A stretch of DNA of 13,659 nucleotides from Nephromyces sp. MM_2019 (taxonomy: Eukaryota; Apicomplexa; Aconoidasida; Nephromycida), in contig JADHZB010000322.1 of the NCBI GenBank assembly GCA_015657535.1, positions 1-13,659 on the forward strand, given 5' to 3'. Of this stretch, positions 8,946 to 13,659 are shown piece by piece (within the stretch, counting starts at the first letter, position 1; each line of letters begins with the position of its first letter). Both the position numbers and the translations under genes were made by a program. Below the pieces are notes generated by a model. It was not told the DNA's origin. It made no database searches and saw nothing but the letters and a program-made list of their open reading frames with translations.

Positions 8946-9440
8946 ACACACAGGACGTTAGCAAAACTCTAATCTCCACAATCCATACTCCAAACTCCAC
9001 CCTACCTCACGCACATTCTCCAACTCACTCACTCCCTCCATACACACTCTCCCACACCGTAAACCGAACCACCCCACCCGGCAACACACATACAACATCC
9101 TATCAACTCATCCCCCACCCTCCCACACACACTACCCCCTGCACCAAACCTCCCCCGAAGCTCCCCCTTCCAAAGCTTCTCCCGTGTGCGGACAGTCCAC
9201 CCTCCCCCAGCTTCTCCCCCACACCACATCCCCAGCTACTTTCCTCTTCCCCATCACACACCCTCTCCCTCTCACCCAAATACACCCTCACGCAACACCT
9301 CCCCCCCATCCACATAAAAACAAACCGAACCCCCTCCACACTTAAACCTCCCTCTTCGCCATCCTCTTCCTTCCTCTTAAACCCCCCCCTCCCCTCCAAA
9401 CCCCTAAAAATCCCCCAAAAACACCCACTCACACACCAAA
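8946..9440 (+). promoter_or_regulatory. G-poor, C/A/T-rich leader and upstream region of eIF5A
   Basis: Nearly 500 bases with very few G on the plus strand, rich in ctcccc, cacac and accc. They run directly into the eIF5A start (ccaaaATG). It is likely to contain the promoter and a long 5' UTR, and may hide a 5' UTR intron. No exon is visible. The complementary strand carries many G-tracts. Confidence 0.55.
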
Positions 9441-9929
9441 ATGTCAGACGCTGAAGATGTGACGTTTGAGGGAGGCGACTCTGGTGCCTCCCATACAGTA
9501 CCTGTTCAAGCTGGAGGCATAAAGAAAGGCACACACGTAATGCTGAAAGATCATCCCTGTAAAGTAGTGGATTATTCTACTAGTAAAACTGGTAAACACG
9601 GACATGCAAAAGCTCATATTATTGGACTTGACATTTTCACTGGTAGGAAATATGAGGATATTTGCCCAACTTCGCACAATATGTTAGTACCTGTAGTGAA
9701 GAGGATGGAGATTCAGCTAATTGATGTTACTAGCGATGGATATTGCTCTTTGTTGATGGAGAATGGAGAAACGAAGGATGATTTGACACTACCGAGAGAC
9801 TCTGATGGAGCATATGATGATGTTGCAAAGAACATCCTAAACTTATTTGAGGGAGGGAAGGGTGTGTTGGTAACCGTCTTGTCTGCTTGTGGGATGGAGA
9901 AGATTGTTGCATCAAAGGAGTTGTCTTGA
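9441..9929 (+). CDS. eIF5A: Translation factor eIF5A (hypusine-containing), intronless
   Basis: Relieves ribosome stalling at difficult peptide bonds and assists termination in the cytoplasm. It is active after a specific lysine is converted to hypusine by deoxyhypusine synthase and hydroxylase. The 162-residue single exon has the normal family length. The modification loop STSKTGKHGHAK lies at residues 46-57, with the hypusine lysine at 52. The SH3-like N-terminal domain is followed by DIFTGRKYEDICPTSHN, and the C-terminal OB-fold runs from about residue 85 (QLIDV... to VLVTVLSACG). The acidic N-terminal leader MSDAEDVTFEGGDS is typical. It ends IVASKELS before TGA. Its lack of introns contrasts with the intron-rich neighbours. 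It is transcribed divergently from the WRAP53-like gene. Identity is certain. Confidence 0.98.
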   Translation: MSDAEDVTFEGGDSGASHTVPVQAGGIKKGTHVMLKDHPCKVVDYSTSKTGKHGHAKAHIIGLDIFTGRKYEDICPTSHNMLVPVVKRMEIQLIDVTSDGYCSLLMENGETKDDLTLPRDSDGAYDDVAKNILNLFEGGKGVLVTVLSACGMEKIVASKELS

Positions 9930-10100
9930 AGGGTGGAGTGGTCGGGTGGGGTGGGGGGCGTGTGAGAATGTGCCTTGGGGGGCGGGGGCTGTGTGAGAAT
10001 GGGGAGGTGGTGAGAATGGGGGGGTGGTTATAATGGTGAGAATGCGCTTTTGGGGGATGAATGGATAATGAGGTGGAGTTGTGGGGGGGGGGGTTTAGCT
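9930..10100 (+). repeat. G-tract region with four gtgagaatg copies, 3' of eIF5A
   Basis: It begins at the base after the stop codon. G runs of 3-6 occur at 9944-9958, then 9977-9982 and 9984-9988, with an 11-G run at 10083-10093. The nonamer gtgagaatg recurs at 9962, 9993, 10010 and 10036, separated by variable G-rich spacers. This is likely the 3' UTR and flank of eIF5A, with quadruplex potential on the RNA-like strand. Confidence 0.7.
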
Positions 10101-10269
10101 AGCGTATGATGATACAGTGGATTGCAGGATAAAGTTTCCCTGCCTGGGGACAGTGCTATTGCGTGATGAAGATGAGTTGCTGTGGAAGAGCTTTCTTATG
10201 ACTAGAGGCAGATGCTAACCGTATGAAGTTTGATTATGGCGTACATTTATTTTGGTTTTGTGTGAGTAG

Positions 10270-11596
10270 TGGATGATTTACGGAAGAAGGCTATCATGAA
10301 GTATGATTTGATCCTATTTAGGCTTACTTAGTTACACGAGCCTCTGTGTGTGTGTGTATGTGAAGGACTCCTTGTGAAAGAATAGCTGTCTGCATAGCAT
10401 TTGTTAAAGTGTGTACTTTAAAGTGTGTGAGGATGTTATATATCACATTGAGACCCTGTTCTCTAGTATGATGTCAGCCGATAAAACACACAACAGCAAC
10501 TATATTGTTGAAGCGTATGCTATGCTTGAGAATATGGAGCAGAGGGCGATGGGGTTGTGTGTACTCGGGAGCTTTTATGTTGGAGCGTATGGTCTTATTG
10601 TGTGTGGTGTTTGTTGGTATGTTTTTGCTGCATGGATATTACGCATGTGTGTGTTATGCTTGTAAATTCTATAAGCCATAGATAGTCTTGGCTACTTCTG
10701 AAGGATACGACTAGAAGTGTGTGACAAGCTCCTGAGTTTTTCCATTGCGTATATCAGGAGGCAAAGCGAGCCTTGCTGCACAGGAAAAGACGGTGTGCAC
10801 GTGTGTGTGTGTGTGTGTGTGTGTGCGTGCGGGTGTATGTTTTTTTCGGCTGGGGGTGTGTGTATCTGGCTAGGTCTGTGTACGCTTGGCTTGATGTGTA
10901 TGCTGGGCTCATTTGTGTGTCCCTGGCTTCACCTATGCGTGTGCTACTGTGTGTGCGTCGTCTCATGCTTTAAACCTTCCTGATCAGCTGCCAGGAACTG
11001 AGTTAATTGCTAAAGTAGTCTTCAACAGATGGAATCCCCTCTTTACTTCCTCAGCCTCCTCATTAGCTGTCGATGTACGTACGGGGCGTTTAAATGCTGT
11101 AGGCTTTCGGGGCTACAGACTTGCATAACACGCACTCGCACACGCACTCAGAGAGGACCATTTACACTCGCACACAAGCAGAGAGACGCACTTACACTCG
11201 CACACGCACTCGGAGAGACTTATGTGCACGCACAGTCCCAGACATGCGAATACACACAGAAACATACGTGGACACGCGAACAGACACATGCAAACACATG
11301 TGGGCGCACACACGCAACCAACCGCCCATGCTGAAGGGGATATCCACCCTTCTGCACGCGCACACACACCATCAACGCACACAAACGTGGATGCCCCCCC
11401 TGAGCCTACACACACGCGGAAGTATGCCGTTTACCCATACGTACGTGGATGCACACCTGCACCGCTCACCCATGCACACACATGTGCTCGCACTTCCAGA
11501 CACGTATACATCTATTTGCACCCACCGGCACACACACTCAGGACACGCGTAGCATCCCTGAGAGATTATTATCATCACATCAAACCTGAAAAGTAG
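10270..11596 (+). CDS. Unidentified multi-exon gene, partly resolved fragments
   Basis: I do not recognise this gene. Several short stretches look coding and splice-compatible. They are about 10270-10301 (DDLRKKAIMK); about 10432-10560 (DVIYHIETLFSS... to LENMEQRAMGLC); 10758-about 10802 (EAKRALLHRKRR, after atatcag and before a GTGTGTG donor); 10988-11074 (LPGTELIAKVVFNRW... to SLAVD, after gatcag and before gtacgtac); and a possible last exon near 11555-11596 ending DYYHHIKPEK and TAG. The exons at 10560, 10758-10802 and 10988 join in phase 0. The predicted protein is helical and charged with a basic stretch. Joins at both ends do not resolve, at least one exon is missing between 11074 and 11555, and the start codon is unknown. 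GT-rich sequence after 10800 and CA-rich sequence before 11550 fit plus-strand introns. Moderate confidence that a gene exists, low in this model. Confidence 0.4.
10801..10825 (+). repeat. (GT)12 microsatellite at a candidate splice donor
   Basis: A pure GT tract lies directly after the EAKRALLHRKRR fragment. If that fragment is an exon, the donor GT lies inside the tract and its exact position is ambiguous (10801 or 10803). Confidence 0.85.
11120..11550 (+). repeat. CA-rich tract with degenerate repeats of about 30 bp
   Basis: The plus strand is dominated by cacacg/cacaca. Near 11131, 11164 and 11194 a unit like cactcgcacacgcactcagagaga recurs at spacings of roughly 30. Long open frames (His/Thr/Arg-rich) cross it in two frames at once, which is a compositional artefact. 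It is probably the late part of an intron of the plus-strand candidate gene. Confidence 0.6.
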
Positions 11597-11944
11597 CTTT
11601 ATCCGACACACACACATTCTAAAGTTTGCTTGCTTGAGTGAGGCAGAGCCCCTCGCTGTAGATACACCGCTTCAGGCGTATGATGGCTTCGTTTTTTATA
11701 TTAGTGTGCTAGTAGAGGACGTATGTGCTTGTATGTGTGTGCTTCTCTGCGTATGCGTGCGTACGTAATGATCTTCAGATAAGGTAACTTTTAGGTAGGC
11801 TGGCTGATGATGTGAACCTATGTGTGCGCTGCTTAGCTCAGTGATCTATTCGCATGCCAACAGCAGCGTGTGTGTGGGCATACAACGCCTTGAGCTCCGC
11901 TGTACGTACACTGAGGAGGCTTTGTGTGCGAAAAAGCTCTTTAT
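11597..11944. other. Spacer between convergent genes, no gene seen
   Basis: Mixed, mildly GT-rich sequence between the last candidate plus-strand exon and the stop codon of the minus-strand PHD gene. I see no exon, RNA gene or clear polyadenylation signal. Confidence 0.5.
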
Positions 11945-13659
11945 TCACCGTCTTTTAGCTGTTCTCGCTGCTTTGGATTTGTGCCCTCCTGCGGGCTGCG
12001 GGACGAGCCCTGACTCGATACACTGGGGGCAGAACCAGGCAGCATCATCTTCATCGCCAGTAGTGTAGTCGTAGTTCTGAAGAAGATAGGTGTTTGTGTG
12101 TGTTGGTGTGTACATGTGTTGTGTATAAATGCGGTGTGTGTTTGCGTGTGCGCATGGGTGCTGGTGTGTGTGTGTGTGTGTTTGTGTCTTGTGTGTGTGT
12201 GTGTTTTCGTGTCTGGTGTGTGTGGTATGTATGTGTTGATCCATGTATATGTCTTGGGGTATGTGTGTTGATTAATGTGTGTATATTGTTCCATGTGTAT
12301 CCGTTGGGGTGTGTACGTTGATCCATGGGTATGTGCTGGGGTGTCTGCGTTTTCTGGTGTGTGTGCTGGTCCATGCTTATAAGCACGCACACATCGCGTA
12401 TGTGTGTGTGCTGATCCACGTGTGGGTGCGTGCGTGTTTTGGGATGTTTTTGTGCCTATCTGTGTGTGGATCCATGTGTATGTGCAATGCTCCGTGTGTG
12501 TGTTAGCATGACTACATTTTACTCACTGCTATAGACTTTTAAGCACAAAAGAGGTGTGTTTCGCATCAATCTGCTGAGCGTAGGCACGCTTAAGCAGTGT
12601 GTGTGCATATAAGCACAACCTTAAAAAACTAGCATAGCATTCTGTGCTAGGCAGCTGCTTACATATTAGCTACTCGCACACACATAAGCCCTTGAGGCAA
12701 TCAAACCTACGTACTACGCCCCAACTAGGGTTCTGTGTGTTATGCTTTCATCTCAACTCCTCGACAAGCTCGTGCACAGCTACTAGGCAGCTCATTAAGT
12801 CAAACACACACACTTACCACACACTCAAAGTGGAACCAGCTGTTGCAAGCATCACAGCACACCATCATAGACTGAGTCTCAGACTCTCCAGTTTGGCAGA
12901 TTGGGCATATGCCGTCCGAATTATCATCTTCAAGGTTATAATCAGAGAGCCGATTCATCGATGTGTGTGCGTAGGGAGGGGCAGGTGTACCCACAACATA
13001 CCAAGCATTAGCCTTTGGGGAATCGCCCTGACGTTGAGAGGGTGGAGAGAGAAGTTTGCCTTTTGCTTATATATAGACTAGGCGGGGGACGGAGAGGGTG
13101 GGAGGTGGGGGAGGGGGTGGTATAGTGGGTGGTGGGTGGAGTGTGTGGGGGGTGAAGTGGGTGGTGGGTGGAGCAGGCGAGGGGAGGTGATGAGAAAGCT
13201 AAGCTCACATAAATCAGGGGAGAGAATTATAAGAGATTCGTATACAGCAGGGGGGGAAGGAAAGAGAGGTGAACATGTAGCAGTAGTCAGAGAGAGGCGC
13301 ACACTAACTAGCCCCAAACTGACCAGATAATACAAGCTCAAACGCCAGAGGGGCAAACACACCTCCATAGAATCTTTTTATTGATCAAATAACAAAAAAA
13401 CTTTACACACACACACACACAGAATACCTTATCAGACACCTCCTAAGAAACCTCACCATATTTCTGACTCGTGGGCTATGATGGACTGGCCAGTCTGAAG
13501 AGCCTTCCCTATCTCTCTCTTCCTCCCGTGAGGAAGCCATGCTAATCCTCAAGCTTCCACTGTTGATGAGTAGAGGCTGAGATCCTCCAGAAGGCCCGCT
13601 TACACCTCCAATCACCCCCGGACGTCCGGGGGGGGAAGCTGCAGAAACCCCTCCACTAG
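11945..13659 (-). CDS. PHD-finger protein, C-terminal part; 5' end outside the window
   Basis: PHD fingers bind histone tails, often H3K4-methylated or unmodified, in nuclear chromatin complexes. Exons on the minus strand: beyond 13659 down to about 13428 (or 13421), then 13027-12818, then 12076-11945. The zinc finger is complete C4HC3. It reads CPIC, then CDAC, then H and C in NSWFHFEC, then CPQC in AAWFCPQC; the last pair comes from the final exon after a 741-bp intron (gtaagt...cttcag, phase 0). After the finger a basic tail of about 24 residues ends in TAKRR. The upstream exon is Gly/Ser/Pro-rich, then charged (SSREEERDREG) and basic (RFLRRCLIR). Donor AG/GTATTC would be phase 2, which does not match the acceptor at 13028 (phase 0). 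So either the donor is the GTGTGTG at 13420 or a small exon lies between. A C-terminal PHD recalls TAF3 or ING proteins, but neither is established. Confidence 0.8.
12090..12500 (-). repeat. Degenerate GT/CA minisatellite in the intron that splits the PHD finger
   Basis: The plus strand repeats a motif like gttgatccatgtgtatgtg followed by ttggggtgtgt. Recognisable copies of the tccatg core lie near 12240, 12290, 12323, 12371 and 12471, with a variant near 12414. On the sense (minus) strand it is CA-rich, next to the acceptor at 12077. One minus-strand frame stays open from 12244 into the last exon, so unspliced RNA would add His/Thr repeats. Confidence 0.6.
13077..13175 (+). other. G-quadruplex-prone block antisense to the PHD gene
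   Basis: G runs at 13084-13088, 13096-13098, 13100-13102, 13107-13111 and 13113-13117 have loops of 7, 1, 4 and 1 bases. More ggtgggtgg sequence follows to about 13175. On the sense strand of the minus gene this is a C-rich stretch upstream of the acceptor at 13028. Confidence 0.7.
13404..13421 (-). repeat. (GT)n microsatellite at a PHD-gene donor site
   Basis: The plus strand reads acacacacac, so the sense strand is a GT tract. It lies immediately after the GTATTC donor candidate at 13427. Its own first GT (13420) would be an alternative phase-0 donor. Confidence 0.75.

Noticed and set aside
9103..9534. Minus-strand Gly/Val-rich open frame upstream of eIF5A
   Set aside because: It is the complement of the C-rich leader and overlaps the eIF5A coding start. 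No domain is visible.
10988..11074. Tudor-like segment suggesting an SGF29-type protein
   Set aside because: GTELIAKVV loosely recalls a Tudor strand, but the following residues do not fit and the flanking exons are unresolved, so no name was assigned.
11121..11596. Long plus-strand open frames rich in His/Thr/Arg
   Set aside because: Two overlapping frames are open at once through CA-rich sequence, which is what a stop-poor dinucleotide composition gives. Only the last dozen or so codons (to KPEK) look like an exon.
12051..12419. Minus-strand open frames with recurring MDQHTH
   Set aside because: They arise from a degenerate GT/CA minisatellite within the intron that splits the PHD finger. 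The PHD reading is complete only if this stretch is removed.
1..13659. Transposon or viral insertion
   Set aside because: No transposase, reverse transcriptase, integrase, terminal inverted repeats or long terminal repeats were recognised on either strand.

Overview
This looks like nuclear DNA from a unicellular eukaryote. Protein-coding exons are short and interrupted by introns of about 260-740 bp with GT...AG ends. The standard code fits, since TGA and TAA end the recognisable genes. Introns and spacers are full of (GT)n/(CA)n, G-tract and C-tract sequence. A short interstitial array of the TTTAGGG telomere type (4248-4266) would suit an alveolate (apicomplexan, chromerid or dinoflagellate relative), a plant or some other protist. 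I cannot place the organism more precisely. No bacterial, viral, CRISPR or transposon signal was seen.

Layout, left to right. (1) 21-2803 (+): eukaryotic translation initiation factor 3 subunit H, three exons, with an unusual N-terminal extension of about 200 residues and a 22-bp minisatellite in intron 2. (2) 2804-4273: convergent spacer with a tandem duplication of about 134 bp, CA/GT microsatellites and the telomere-like array. (3) 4274-7922 (-): a seven-exon WD40 gene that I rebuilt exon by exon and that matches the WRAP53/TCAB1 (telomerase Cajal body protein 1) family. (4) 7923-9440: divergent spacer, purine-rich then GT-rich, switching abruptly near 8920-8945 to a C/A/T-rich, G-poor leader. 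(5) 9441-9929 (+): intronless eIF5A with the hypusine motif. (6) 9930-10100: G-tract-rich flank. (7) about 10270-11596 (+): fragments of an unidentified multi-exon gene, incompletely resolved. (8) 11945 to beyond 13659 (-): the 3' part of a gene ending in a C4HC3 PHD finger, which is split by a 741-bp intron.

The products serve general housekeeping: translation initiation (eIF3h), translation elongation and termination (eIF5A), telomerase/small Cajal-body RNA biogenesis (WRAP53-like) and chromatin reading (PHD). They do not form an operon-like system. The most interesting pattern is compositional. On the sense strand, sequence after essentially every donor site or stop codon is G/T-rich, and sequence before many acceptors and start codons is C/A/T-rich. 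The two ends of many introns are therefore roughly complementary. This could pair donor with acceptor in the pre-mRNA, and it also predicts gene orientation across the window.
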